A model generated the notes under the pieces. It was given only the letters and a program-made list of their open reading frames with translations, did no database searches and was not told the origin of the DNA. A stretch of 64,000 nucleotides of DNA. Source: Seonamhaeicola maritimus. GTDB lineage: Bacteria; Bacteroidota; Bacteroidia; Flavobacteriales; Flavobacteriaceae. Positions within the stretch are counted from its first letter, which is position 1. Each line of letters starts with the position of its first letter. The stretch is from assembly GCF_008056315.1 (NCBI RefSeq), contig NZ_VRKQ01000008.1, positions 124,001 through 188,000 of the forward strand, in the 5' to 3' direction. Of this stretch, positions 16,387 to 24,399 are shown piece by piece. The position numbers and the translations under genes were made by a program.

Positions 16387-17940
16387 TTAATCGTTAATAT
16401 CATCTATCCATTTAGGTAATTTCCCAAGTCTAAGCTTTAGCTGCTCCTCAAATAAAGATTCTGGTTTAACAGGAGTTCCTAAACTTTCAAGAATTTGCAC
16501 TTCCTTCTCATTAAATGTAGTTCCCGATCCATGAAATCCAACAATTATTGGTGGTACAATTCTCCAGTAATCAGAATCTTTTGCAACAAAATCAAAATTA
16601 GTTTCTGGTTTATCAGTTTCCTTGTAATTCCAAAGCACTAAATAGCGACCATGAGTTGGAAGATTAAATTTTGCTCCGCCACCGCGTCCGGTCATAAAGC
16701 CACCTTCAACCTTATCAAATAAAGTACATCGTGGTTGTGATGAATGCGATTCAAAACAAGTGTGAGGCGGGTATTTAGATCTCCAAATAACACTTCCAAT
16801 ATTGCTTCCACCTGCAACACCTACAGAGTGATGCATACCGGCCTTATCATTTATTTTAGCCAATAAGATTCCTGTAGAACCTTGGGCGTGTATTGCGCTG
16901 TGGCCAATTTTACCATCTATAGTAACATAAAGAGCGGTACTAGCAGCCGATGATGAAAACGTTGCACAATTATTTACATTTTTAAAAGAGCAATCTTTAA
17001 TCCAAGAATCTACCACATCGGTAATATCTAATATGCTCCAGCCTCCATCATCTTGTGCAGATCTGTGATGTACAAACTCCTTAAGCCAATTTCCTTCGAA
17101 GGCTAAGTTTTCAAACCCTACATGGTCTAGGTGTTCAAATGTGGTTAAACTCCAGTTGTGTTTTGCTTGCACATCGTAATGAATTGGCTCCATAAAAGTA
17201 ACCGTGTTACCGCTAACATTTGCTACTTGATGTCTTTCATTTATTTTAACACCTTCATTTAATATGGATTTCCAAATGGGTTCTGGTTTAAGTGGTTTCA
17301 AATCATATTCAATCAAATCTTTACTGTTATTTTGAACTTTTAAAATCACCCAGTCTCCCTTTTTTATTTTTGAAGCATTTTTAACTTCAACTTTAAAGGT
17401 TTCTCTTTTAGAGTCTGACACTACTTTGGTAATTATCTTGTCTTTCTTATTACTTGCAACTTTAATAGCAGAAGGGCATGTCCATAATTTATTAGGATCT
17501 GCAGGAGGGAAGTCTCTTTGGAAAAACAGAATACTTCCGTTTTCTCCGGAACCTTCTCCTCTAAAAACAATTTTTGAAGATGTTATATTGATGATACTAT
17601 AATCATCATCCATGGTGTTGATATAATATTTTCCTTTTGGAAAGAAAATGACACCTTCTCCATTTTTTTGGGCAGCTGAAACAGCCTTTTTTATAGCTTC
17701 CTTATCAGATTGAGTATCATTTGGGATAGCACCAAAATCTGTAACATTAAATGTTTTGTAATTTACATGCGGAATGGGTTCTTCGCTATATTTATAGCCT
17801 ACATATGAGAAATCTGGTAAAATGGCAGTTTCTCCTGTTTTTTTGGCTTCAACAAAATCTTCCCAAACTGTTTTAGATTGTTGTGCTGTACAATTAAAAA
17901 CTAGGAATGATAGTAAACTTAATATCCATATATTTTTCAT
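16387..17940 (-). CDS. exported pectate-lyase-superfamily beta-helix protein with DUF4955 C-terminus
   Basis: 517 residues with a signal sequence ending near FNCTAQQ, where the Cys could be a lipobox. After ~45 residues comes a pectate-lyase-3/epimerase-type start (FNVTDFGAIPNDTQSDKEAIKKAV, with EGVIFFPKGKYYI), the usual opening of right-handed beta-helix glycan enzymes. The C-terminal ~130 residues (from about YPPHTCFESHSSQP to LGKLPKWIDD) match what I know as DUF4955. No experimentally assigned activity for DUF4955 is known to me. The neighbours, GH88 upstream and sulfatase downstream with 4-6 base gaps, indicate action on a sulfated uronic-acid-containing glycan. It could be a glycosidase or a lyase. 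Confidence 0.78.
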   Translation of the reverse strand: MKNIWILSLLSFLVFNCTAQQSKTVWEDFVEAKKTGETAILPDFSYVGYKYSEEPIPHVNYKTFNVTDFGAIPNDTQSDKEAIKKAVSAAQKNGEGVIFFPKGKYYINTMDDDYSIINITSSKIVFRGEGSGENGSILFFQRDFPPADPNKLWTCPSAIKVASNKKDKIITKVVSDSKRETFKVEVKNASKIKKGDWVILKVQNNSKDLIEYDLKPLKPEPIWKSILNEGVKINERHQVANVSGNTVTFMEPIHYDVQAKHNWSLTTFEHLDHVGFENLAFEGNWLKEFVHHRSAQDDGGWSILDITDVVDSWIKDCSFKNVNNCATFSSSAASTALYVTIDGKIGHSAIHAQGSTGILLAKINDKAGMHHSVGVAGGSNIGSVIWRSKYPPHTCFESHSSQPRCTLFDKVEGGFMTGRGGGAKFNLPTHGRYLVLWNYKETDKPETNFDFVAKDSDYWRIVPPIIVGFHGSGTTFNEKEVQILESLGTPVKPESLFEEQLKLRLGKLPKWIDDIND

Positions 17941-17946
17941 GACTGT

Positions 17947-19134
17947 TTATTTTAAGTTTTTATATCTACCTAAAGCTTCTAAGTAATAGTAATCGGCATA
18001 ATTTAACGGCACATCAATTTCATTTCCATGAGGAATGCTACCAACGCTATGTTTTAAAATAAAATGTTTGTTTTCACCAACTTTGGCGGTGTATTCATCA
18101 GAAGCTAATGAAGTCATTATTTTTTCAATTGATTTAGAATAGTCATTCTTAGAATACCCGTTTAATTCCAATAAGGCAGAAACCGTAATTGCAGCAGCTG
18201 AGACATCTCTCGGTTCATTCGGAATATTTGCAGCATGATAGTCCCAGTAAGGAATGCCGTCTTCTGGAGTGCCTTCAAAACCTAAAATATACGCTGCTAT
18301 TTTTTCGGCTTGTTCTAAATAGGTTTTGTCTTTGGTGAATCTATAACAGACCGTATATCCGTATATCCCCCAAGCTTGTCCGCGTGCCCATGAACTGCTA
18401 TCTGCAAAACCTTGAGCTGTGTATTTGCCTCTTACTGCTCCAGTCTCCGGGTCATAATCTACAACATGTACAGAGCTGTTGTTTTCTCTAAAATGGTTTT
18501 TAATGGTAGTGTTGGCATGTGTGATGGCAGCATCTTTATACTTTGAAAGGCCAGTGAATTCACTTACGTTAAAAAGCAATTCTAAATTCATCATATTATC
18601 AACAATAACAGGAAATTTCCAACCACGTTCGGCTTGCCAGCCGCTATCAACATCCCAACTTTTAATACATCCGACATTAGGATTAAATCTGGTTAATAGA
18701 GAATCGGCTGCTGTAATCATGACATCTTTAAACGCCTCATTTTTTGTTAATCTATAACCATTTCCATAGGAGCAATTAAATATAAATCCGAGATCATGAT
18801 TTGTTGTTTTGTATTTGTGGTCTTCAAACAATGCTTGAAATTTCTCAGCGGCTGCTTTCCATTTTTCATCTTTGGTTTCTTCATACAAATACCAGAGACT
18901 ACCTGGAAAGAAGCCTTCGGTCCAATCAAATTTTGGATTGCTCCAGTGCATGTTACCTTCTTTGTCTAAGGTTCTAGGAATTCGGTTTGCTTTTTCAGCA
19001 TCTAGTAATAATAAAGCTAATTGTTTTTCTGCTTTTTGAATGGGTGTTTCTTTGTCCTGGATCACCTTTTTTTCTTCTTTACAGGAAAATAATATTAAGG
19101 CTAAACAGAGCAAAAATGCATAAGTTGTTTTCAT
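17947..19134 (-). CDS. GH88 unsaturated glucuronyl hydrolase, lipoprotein
   Basis: 395 residues. The lipobox is LILFSC (Cys 18). The (alpha/alpha)6-barrel of GH88 is recognisable, with the two conserved aspartates in NHDLGF (Asp114) and VDNMMN (Asp179) and the DSSSWARGQAWGIYGY stretch. GH88 enzymes hydrate the 4,5 double bond of unsaturated uronates left by polysaccharide lyases or dehydratases, releasing 5-keto-4-deoxyuronate. That product is the substrate of KduI, encoded divergently at 21115. The gene lies 6 bases before DUF4955 and 17 bases after the LacI gene in one operon. GH88 is preferred over GH105 from the motif pattern, but the boundary between the two families is the main uncertainty. 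Confidence 0.9.
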   Translation of the reverse strand: MKTTYAFLLCLALILFSCKEEKKVIQDKETPIQKAEKQLALLLLDAEKANRIPRTLDKEGNMHWSNPKFDWTEGFFPGSLWYLYEETKDEKWKAAAEKFQALFEDHKYKTTNHDLGFIFNCSYGNGYRLTKNEAFKDVMITAADSLLTRFNPNVGCIKSWDVDSGWQAERGWKFPVIVDNMMNLELLFNVSEFTGLSKYKDAAITHANTTIKNHFRENNSSVHVVDYDPETGAVRGKYTAQGFADSSSWARGQAWGIYGYTVCYRFTKDKTYLEQAEKIAAYILGFEGTPEDGIPYWDYHAANIPNEPRDVSAAAITVSALLELNGYSKNDYSKSIEKIMTSLASDEYTAKVGENKHFILKHSVGSIPHGNEIDVPLNYADYYYLEALGRYKNLK

Positions 19135-19151
19135 GAAGTAGTAGTTTAGTT

Positions 19152-20168
19152 TTAGTTGTGTTTCGAAGAGTTTCTAATAATTAGTTCAATGTCTAAAATT
19201 TTTGATTCGTTACTTGTATTTTTATTTTCTATTTTATTGATTAGTAAATTGGATGCGATAGTCCCCATTTCAAAATCAGGTTGATTTATAGTGGTTAAAC
19301 TAGGTTCTATTACGGAGGAAATGGGGTCATTGTTGAAACCAACAACCGCAATATCCTTTGGAATATTTACTCCCTGAGTTTTTAAATATTGTATAGCACT
19401 AATGGCAGCTGTGTCATTAGAAGAATATATGCCGTCAACGTTACCCATTTCAAGGATTTTTTTGGCATGAGCCACTCCATCATTTTCTGATAGTTTTGAT
19501 TCTAAACAATAAGCTTCATTAAAATCAATACCATGTTTTTCTAAGGCATCAACATAACCTTGTTTTCTGTTTTTATACAAATCGTTGATTTGTGGTCCGG
19601 AAAAATGTACAATATGCCTGCAGCCATTTTGTATTAAATGTTCTGTAGCTTGAAAGCTAGCCTTATAATCATCGATGCTGATGCTAGAGCAATTTTCTAG
19701 TTGACAAGGTCTGTCATAAAACACTATAGAACCACCGTGATTTAAATAGGCTTTTAAGTGATCGTAAGACTCGGTTTGCATTGATACCGAGATTAAAATG
19801 CCATCTACCCGGTTTGCTAATAAAGTTTCTACCAGCTTTTGTTCTCTTTCAAAGCTTTCGAAAGACTGACAAATTACAACACTGTAACCTGCTTCCTGCG
19901 CTGTTTCTTCAATTCCGGAAATGACACTGGAAAAGAAATTACGCGAAATCCTTGGAACAATAACACCAATAGTATTGGTTTTACTAGTACGTAAATTAGA
20001 TGCTAAAATATTGCGTTGGTACCCTAATTCTGAAGCTTTATCAAGTATTTTTTGTTTTGTTTTAGAAGAAACTCGTGGACTATCATTAAGCGCTCTAGAT
20101 ACAGTAGAACTATCAATGTTTAAAGCTCTTGCAATGTCATGTATGGTAACCTGTTCGTTTTTTTTCAT
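19152..20168 (-). CDS. LacI-family transcriptional regulator (copy 1)
   Basis: 338 residues: an N-terminal LacI helix-turn-helix (VTIHDIARALNIDSSTVSRALND) and hinge, then a periplasmic-binding-protein-like sugar sensor (NTIGVIVPRISRNFFSSVISG onward). It sits in the middle of the leftward operon, two bases after the alpha/beta hydrolase stop. The palindrome at 21048-21071, between that hydrolase and kduI, has the CG-centred symmetry expected of a LacI operator and is the likely site of autoregulation. The effector is probably an intermediate such as a ketodeoxyuronate or free sugar, which is inference. A second, related LacI gene lies at 23132-24157. Confidence 0.92.
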   Translation of the reverse strand: MKKNEQVTIHDIARALNIDSSTVSRALNDSPRVSSKTKQKILDKASELGYQRNILASNLRTSKTNTIGVIVPRISRNFFSSVISGIEETAQEAGYSVVICQSFESFEREQKLVETLLANRVDGILISVSMQTESYDHLKAYLNHGGSIVFYDRPCQLENCSSISIDDYKASFQATEHLIQNGCRHIVHFSGPQINDLYKNRKQGYVDALEKHGIDFNEAYCLESKLSENDGVAHAKKILEMGNVDGIYSSNDTAAISAIQYLKTQGVNIPKDIAVVGFNNDPISSVIEPSLTTINQPDFEMGTIASNLLINKIENKNTSNESKILDIELIIRNSSKHN

Positions 20169-20170
20169 AC

Positions 20171-20974
20171 TTACTTTAAAGTGTTACGTTTTATAAAATC
20201 TATCACAATTTTAGGGTTGTCAATATCATAATGATGACCATTAGATTTTTGAATGCCTTCTACACAAGGGTAAATGGTTGCTTTTCCTCCTAATCTGATA
20301 TAATTGTTAACCAATTTGATGGAGTTTTCTTCAGGAGGAACAACTTCATCTTTTAAACTAATGGTGTGCAAAATAGACACTTTGGCGTTAGCTAGTTGTT
20401 CTAAATTATCTAAGGGATTATCTTTATAGTCCTTGGCTTCTTCATCCGATTTAAAACCATATTCTTTTTTTAAAATTTCCCATTCTTTTCTTGAGCCCTT
20501 ACTAGTACCAAAACCTGCGGGCCAACTTTTAATATCGCAAACCGGTGCATCAACATAAATACAGGCTACTTTTTCTGGATTTTTCTTAGCCCAATTATAA
20601 GTAAACAGACCGCCTCTACTATGTCCATGTAAGGCAACTTTCTTTTGAAGTTTATATTTTGAAACAATAAAATCGTAAAATCTATTTCTTATTTTAACAG
20701 CTTCAGGACAACCAAACATGTTATCGGTATTTATATATGCCAGATGAAAACCTTTTGCAACCAAAGTACTATCAATTCCAGCATGATATTTAGGAAACCT
20801 AGCTTTCCAAATCCATGGATTTCCTTCTAATGCTTTATTTGGAACGATAACTCTAGCTTCTCTGTTTTCAAACTTTAGGTTATGACGTTCAAAGCTTTTC
20901 CATGAGGTAGGATTATGTTTTTGCCCGTAGGAAAGGGTAAGGAAACCAATGGTAAAGAAGAGATATAGTTTCAT
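20171..20974 (-). CDS. exported alpha/beta hydrolase, possible carbohydrate esterase
   Basis: 267 residues with a signal peptide (residues 1-17, LSYGQ). It has the alpha/beta hydrolase nucleophile elbow GHSRGG (Ser119), a late acidic region SLKDEVVPPEEN and a candidate catalytic His in NGHHYDIDNP. The GNPWIWKARFP motif is common to a group of such proteins found in polysaccharide utilisation loci. It is the first gene of the leftward sugar operon, divergent from kduI. A deacetylase or other esterase acting on the glycan is likely but the family is not one I can name as characterised. Confidence 0.72.
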   Translation of the reverse strand: MKLYLFFTIGFLTLSYGQKHNPTSWKSFERHNLKFENREARVIVPNKALEGNPWIWKARFPKYHAGIDSTLVAKGFHLAYINTDNMFGCPEAVKIRNRFYDFIVSKYKLQKKVALHGHSRGGLFTYNWAKKNPEKVACIYVDAPVCDIKSWPAGFGTSKGSRKEWEILKKEYGFKSDEEAKDYKDNPLDNLEQLANAKVSILHTISLKDEVVPPEENSIKLVNNYIRLGGKATIYPCVEGIQKSNGHHYDIDNPKIVIDFIKRNTLK

Positions 20975-21028
20975 TTGAAAGTTTAGTCGTGGTGCACAAG
21001 ATAATTCAAAAATAAAATTGCGCTATAA

Positions 21029-21091
21029 CAAATATAAGGAAATATTAAAAAATACAATCGATTGTATTTTTAAAATTATTTAGTATTTTTA
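21029..21091. promoter_or_regulatory. divergent promoters sharing one symmetric LacI-type operator
   Basis: A perfect 24-base palindrome (21048-21071, core CAATCGATTG) lies between two outward -7 boxes. TATATTTG is on the minus strand (21029-21036, exact TAnnTTTG) for the hydrolase operon. TATTTTTA is on the plus strand (21084-21091, 7 of 8) for kduI. The palindrome centre is about 24 bases from the inner edge of each box, so one bound dimer would cover both -33 regions. Confidence 0.7.
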
Positions 21092-21114
21092 CCGTGCAAA
21101 AAATAAATGTAATT

Positions 21115-21954
21115 ATGATTAAAAATAGCGAAGTGCGTTATGCTGCTTCTCCAAGAGAAGTAAAAAGAATGGATACTCAGGAGCTTAGAGATGAGTTTTT
21201 GGTAGAAGAAGTAATGACTGTAAATGAAATAAAATGGGTGTATTCTCATTATGATAGATTCATGGTTGCAGGTGTGGTTCCTAAAAATGATGTTACTTTA
21301 GAAACTGTTGATGAATTAAAATCTGAGTACTTTCTAGAGCGCAGAGAAATAGGAATTATAAATATTGGGGGTAAGGGAGCTGTTACTGTTGATGGTACTG
21401 TTTATGAATTGGATAATAAGGAGGCGCTTTATATTGGTCAAGGGAACCAAGAAGTTGTTTTTTCTAGTGAGTCTTCAAATAATCCTGCTAAGTTTTATTT
21501 GAATTCAACACCAGCACATAAAGCATTCCCAACGAAAAAAATAGGAACTAATGACGTTGAAGTGGTTGAGCTTGGAGCACCAGAAACTGCCAATGCACGT
21601 ACGTTAAGAAAGTATATTGTAAACAGTGTTGTTGATGTTTGTCAATTACAAATGGGGATGACTTCATTAAAATCTGGAAGTGTATGGAATACTATGCCAG
21701 CACACGTTCATGACAGACGTATGGAAGTATATTTTTACATTGAAGTTCCTGAAGGTCAATCGGTATGCCATTTTATGGGGCAAACAGATGAAACTAGACA
21801 TATCTGGATGCAAAATGAACAAGCTGTTATATCGCCACCATGGTCTATTCACTCTGGTTCAGGAACAAGTAATTATACATTTATTTGGGGAATGGCAGGT
21901 GAGAACTTAGACTACTCTGATATGGATACAGCTAATATTCCAGATTTAAGATAA
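21115..21954 (+). CDS. kduI: 5-dehydro-4-deoxy-D-glucuronate isomerase
   Basis: 279 residues from ATG 21115 (MIKNSEVRYAASP); an in-frame GTG 21 bases earlier would add seven residues not typical of the family. It matches KduI throughout: RYAASPREVKRMDTQELRDEFL, then the cupin metal-site region MPAHVHDRRMEVYFY (His residues and Glu) and SPPWSIHSGSGTSNYTFIWGMAGEN. KduI isomerises 5-keto-4-deoxyuronate to 2,5-diketo-3-deoxygluconate, the step after GH88 action. The usual next enzyme, KduD, is not obvious in the window. It is co-transcribed with the DUF4861 gene 18 bases downstream and divergent from the GH88 operon. Confidence 0.95.
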   Translation: MIKNSEVRYAASPREVKRMDTQELRDEFLVEEVMTVNEIKWVYSHYDRFMVAGVVPKNDVTLETVDELKSEYFLERREIGIINIGGKGAVTVDGTVYELDNKEALYIGQGNQEVVFSSESSNNPAKFYLNSTPAHKAFPTKKIGTNDVEVVELGAPETANARTLRKYIVNSVVDVCQLQMGMTSLKSGSVWNTMPAHVHDRRMEVYFYIEVPEGQSVCHFMGQTDETRHIWMQNEQAVISPPWSIHSGSGTSNYTFIWGMAGENLDYSDMDTANIPDLR

Positions 21955-21972
21955 ATATTAAAATTTAAAGAT

Positions 21973-23142
21973 ATGAAAGTTCTAAGATTATTTTATGTAG
22001 TATCATTTTTGTGTATTTTGATTTCTTGTAATCAAAAAAAGGAAAGTGTGAAATTTCAAGTGACGAACTCACTTGAATTAGATAGAACATTTGAAACTAT
22101 AGAACTTTCAAAATCTTTTTTGAATGTTGAAAATCTTGAAGGTTTGGGAATAAAAGATTCTAAAACCGGCAAAATTTTAACGTCTCAGTTAGTAGATAAT
22201 GATGGAGATGGCACTAATGATGTTTTACTGTTTCAACCCGATATTTCTGCGAATTCAACAAAAACTTTTGAAGTTGTAGATGCTGTATCTGATAGCGCTG
22301 AAGCAATTTGTTACTCACGTTTTGTGCCCGAAAGAACAGATGATTATACTTGGGAAAATAATAGAGTAGCATTTAGAGTTTTTGGTCCGGACGCACAATA
22401 TAGATTTGAAAATAAACTTGACAAAGCTACTTTGTCTAGTGGAGTAGATGCATGGTTAAAGAAGGTAGAATATCCAATTATTAATAAGTGGTATAAAAAC
22501 GATTTATCTGGAAAAGCATCATATCATAAAGATCATGGTGAAGGTTTAGATAATTTTCATGTTGGAAGAAGTAGAGGTGTAGGTGGTTTAGCTTTTAAAA
22601 AGGATAGTACGTATTACATTTCTAAGAACTTCACCAAGTACAAAACAATTACTACAGGGCCAATAAGAACAAGCTTTTGGATTGAATATGATGTTTGGGG
22701 GCCAGAAGGGAACCTTATAAAAGAATCAAGAGTAATTAGCTTAGATTACGGAAATAATCTTTCTAAATTTGAAGTAACTCTTGAGGGAGTTGACAATATT
22801 TCCGCAGGATTAACGCTTCATGAAAAAGATGGAGCTATAACTTCTCATAAAGATGAAACGTGGTTAAATTATTGGCAACCACATGCCGATGCTGAATTAG
22901 GAACTGCCATTGTATCTACGCCGGTTTATTATAGCGGAAATGAAAAATATGATACTGAAGAGAAAGACCTAAGTAATGCTTTTATGCATTTAAAAGCGGT
23001 TAATAATAAGGTGGTTTATTATACAGGTTTTACTTGGTCAAAAAGCAAGCAATTTGAAAATCAATATGCTTGGGAACAATATTTAAGTGCTTTTGCGAAA
23101 AAGGCAGCTAATCCTTTGTCCGTGACTTTGGTTAAGAATTAG
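21973..23142 (+). CDS. DUF4861 family lipoprotein
   Basis: 389 residues. The signal sequence ends in a lipobox (LCILISC, Cys 19), so the protein is a periplasm- or surface-facing lipoprotein. The body matches the DUF4861 family: an N-terminal beta-domain (TFETIELSKSFLN, and VDNDGDGTNDVLLFQPDI) and a larger beta-sandwich with YHKDHGEGLDNFHVGRSRGVGGLA and GPIRTSFWIEYDVWGP. DUF4861 genes recur in uronic-acid polysaccharide loci, and here the gene directly follows kduI. I know of no settled activity. A lyase, dehydratase or sugar-binding role on uronate oligosaccharides is possible. Its 3' end overlaps that of the convergent LacI gene by 11 bases. Confidence 0.78.
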   Translation: MKVLRLFYVVSFLCILISCNQKKESVKFQVTNSLELDRTFETIELSKSFLNVENLEGLGIKDSKTGKILTSQLVDNDGDGTNDVLLFQPDISANSTKTFEVVDAVSDSAEAICYSRFVPERTDDYTWENNRVAFRVFGPDAQYRFENKLDKATLSSGVDAWLKKVEYPIINKWYKNDLSGKASYHKDHGEGLDNFHVGRSRGVGGLAFKKDSTYYISKNFTKYKTITTGPIRTSFWIEYDVWGPEGNLIKESRVISLDYGNNLSKFEVTLEGVDNISAGLTLHEKDGAITSHKDETWLNYWQPHADAELGTAIVSTPVYYSGNEKYDTEEKDLSNAFMHLKAVNNKVVYYTGFTWSKSKQFENQYAWEQYLSAFAKKAANPLSVTLVKN

Positions 23143-24157
23143 TTTTATTAGAAGATTCTCTAATAATTAACTCCGTATTTAATGTGATTTTGTTCAAGGA
23201 GACCTTTTCGTCTGGATTTTCTATACGATTTAAAAAAGTTTCTGCAGCTAGTTTACCCATAGCTTCACTATGCTGGTTTACCGTTGAAATAGCTGGTGAT
23301 ACAAAAGAAGTAAAAGGTTCATTACTAAAACCAATTAGAGCAATATCTTGAGGAACTTTAATATGGTTTTCCTGAAGCACTTGTAAGGCACCTAAGGCAG
23401 CATAATCACCGGAAGCATAAACCGCATCGGGTTTTTCATCAAGTTCAAGAAGTTGTTTCATAATACGCCTGCCATCTTCAAGTCTTAAATTACATTCAAT
23501 AATAAGTTCGTCTTCTATAGGTAAATTGTACTTTTTTAAAGCATCTCTATAACCAATTTCACGTTCCTTATATATTCTAATATTACTAGAACCTGCAATA
23601 TGGGCAATACGCTTGCACCCTTGATTTACTAAATGTTCTACAACTTTAAGGCTACTGTTGTAATCGTCAATGCAAATATAGTCTACATTTAAGGCGTTTT
23701 CACCTCTATCAAAAAGCACTAATGGTGTGCCTTTTTCTTTTATTTTTTTGTAGTATTTTAAATTTGTGGTTTCATTGGCCATCGAAGCAATTATACCATC
23801 AACTTGTGCGCTTAAAAGTGCATCTATACAATCACACTCTTTTTCGTGTGATTCATTAGATTGAGCAATGATGACATTATAGCCTTTTTCGTTTAAAACA
23901 CCTTCAATATTTTCAACAACTGAAGAAAAGAAATTACTGTTATTTCTAGGTATAATAACTCCAATTAAATTACTTTTTCCTTTCCGCAAGGCGCTGGCCA
24001 AATGATTAGGCTGATAATTAAGTTTTTTAGCCATTTTTTTAACATCCTTTTTCGTTTTATCACTAATTCTAGGATGGTCATTTAGGGCTTTTGAAACACC
24101 TGATGGTGTTAATCCTAATGCTTCGGCAATATCTTTTATGGTAGTTTTCTTCTTGAT
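23132..24157 (-). CDS. LacI-family transcriptional regulator (copy 2), non-ATG start
   Basis: The sensor domain and hinge are clear (YQPNHLASALRKGKSNLIGVIIPRNNSNFFSSVVENI). The first ATG in frame, at 24034, would remove the DNA-binding domain. Reading upstream in the same frame gives a full LacI helix-turn-helix, IKDIAEALGLTPSGVSKALND, back to an in-frame stop at 24170-24172. No ATG, GTG or TTG exists between them. The codon where the family Met is expected is ATC (24155-24157), giving KKKTTIKDIAEAL. I place the start there, giving 341 residues, normal length. It may be a rare ATC start, a loss-of-function mutation or a sequence error. The likely operators are at 24173-24202 and 24307-24326. 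Confidence 0.8.
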   Translation of the reverse strand: MKKKTTIKDIAEALGLTPSGVSKALNDHPRISDKTKKDVKKMAKKLNYQPNHLASALRKGKSNLIGVIIPRNNSNFFSSVVENIEGVLNEKGYNVIIAQSNESHEKECDCIDALLSAQVDGIIASMANETTNLKYYKKIKEKGTPLVLFDRGENALNVDYICIDDYNSSLKVVEHLVNQGCKRIAHIAGSSNIRIYKEREIGYRDALKKYNLPIEDELIIECNLRLEDGRRIMKQLLELDEKPDAVYASGDYAALGALQVLQENHIKVPQDIALIGFSNEPFTSFVSPAISTVNQHSEAMGKLAAETFLNRIENPDEKVSLNKITLNTELIIRESSNKTNS

Positions 24158-24172
24158 TGTAAAATATTTTTA

Positions 24173-24202
24173 TACTTTTGTTCAATCGATTGAACAAAAG
24201 TA
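24173..24202. promoter_or_regulatory. 30-base perfect palindrome, LacI operator 1
   Basis: Every base of 24173-24202 pairs with its mirror; the core is GTTCAATCGATTGAAC. Each end reads TACTTTTG outward-in, an exact TAnnTTTG box on both strands, so the same sequence may serve as promoter element and repressor site. It lies 16 bases upstream of the proposed LacI start. Confidence 0.75.
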
Positions 24203-24290
24203 GGGACTTTTTTCAAAAAAACAAAACCTATTTCAACTGTTTGAATTTAAACTATCTTAATAATAGTAAAGGTTTAGATGGTTTTCTGGT

Positions 24291-24326
24291 TATGTTTTAT
24301 AAAGACTTGTTCAATCGTTGGAACAA
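24291..24326 (+). promoter_or_regulatory. promoter-like box with LacI operator 2 before the ADH operon
   Basis: TATGTTTT (24291-24298, 7 of 8 to TAnnTTTG) is followed by an imperfect palindrome TTGTTCAATCGTTGGAACAA (24307-24326) matching the core of operator 1. The operator would sit at or just after the transcription start. The two operator centres are 129 bases apart. Confidence 0.55.
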
Positions 24327-24348
24327 ATTAAAAAGTCATATTATTTAA

Positions 24349-24372
24349 GATAAACCTTTAAGGTTTTATCTA
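24349..24372 (+). other. imperfect hairpin in the leader of the ADH operon
   Basis: AGATAAACCTT pairs with AAGGTTTTATCT with one bulged base, about 28 bases before the start codon at 24400. It is followed by a purine-rich AGAAGGA that may be the ribosome binding site. No T run follows, so it is more likely a leader structure than a terminator. Confidence 0.4.
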
Positions 24373-24399
24373 ACCGAATTAATAAAAGAAGGAAAACAG

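Noticed and set aside
24034-24036. ATG at 24034 as the start of LacI copy 2
   Set aside because: It would delete a complete, well-conserved helix-turn-helix that is encoded in frame just upstream.
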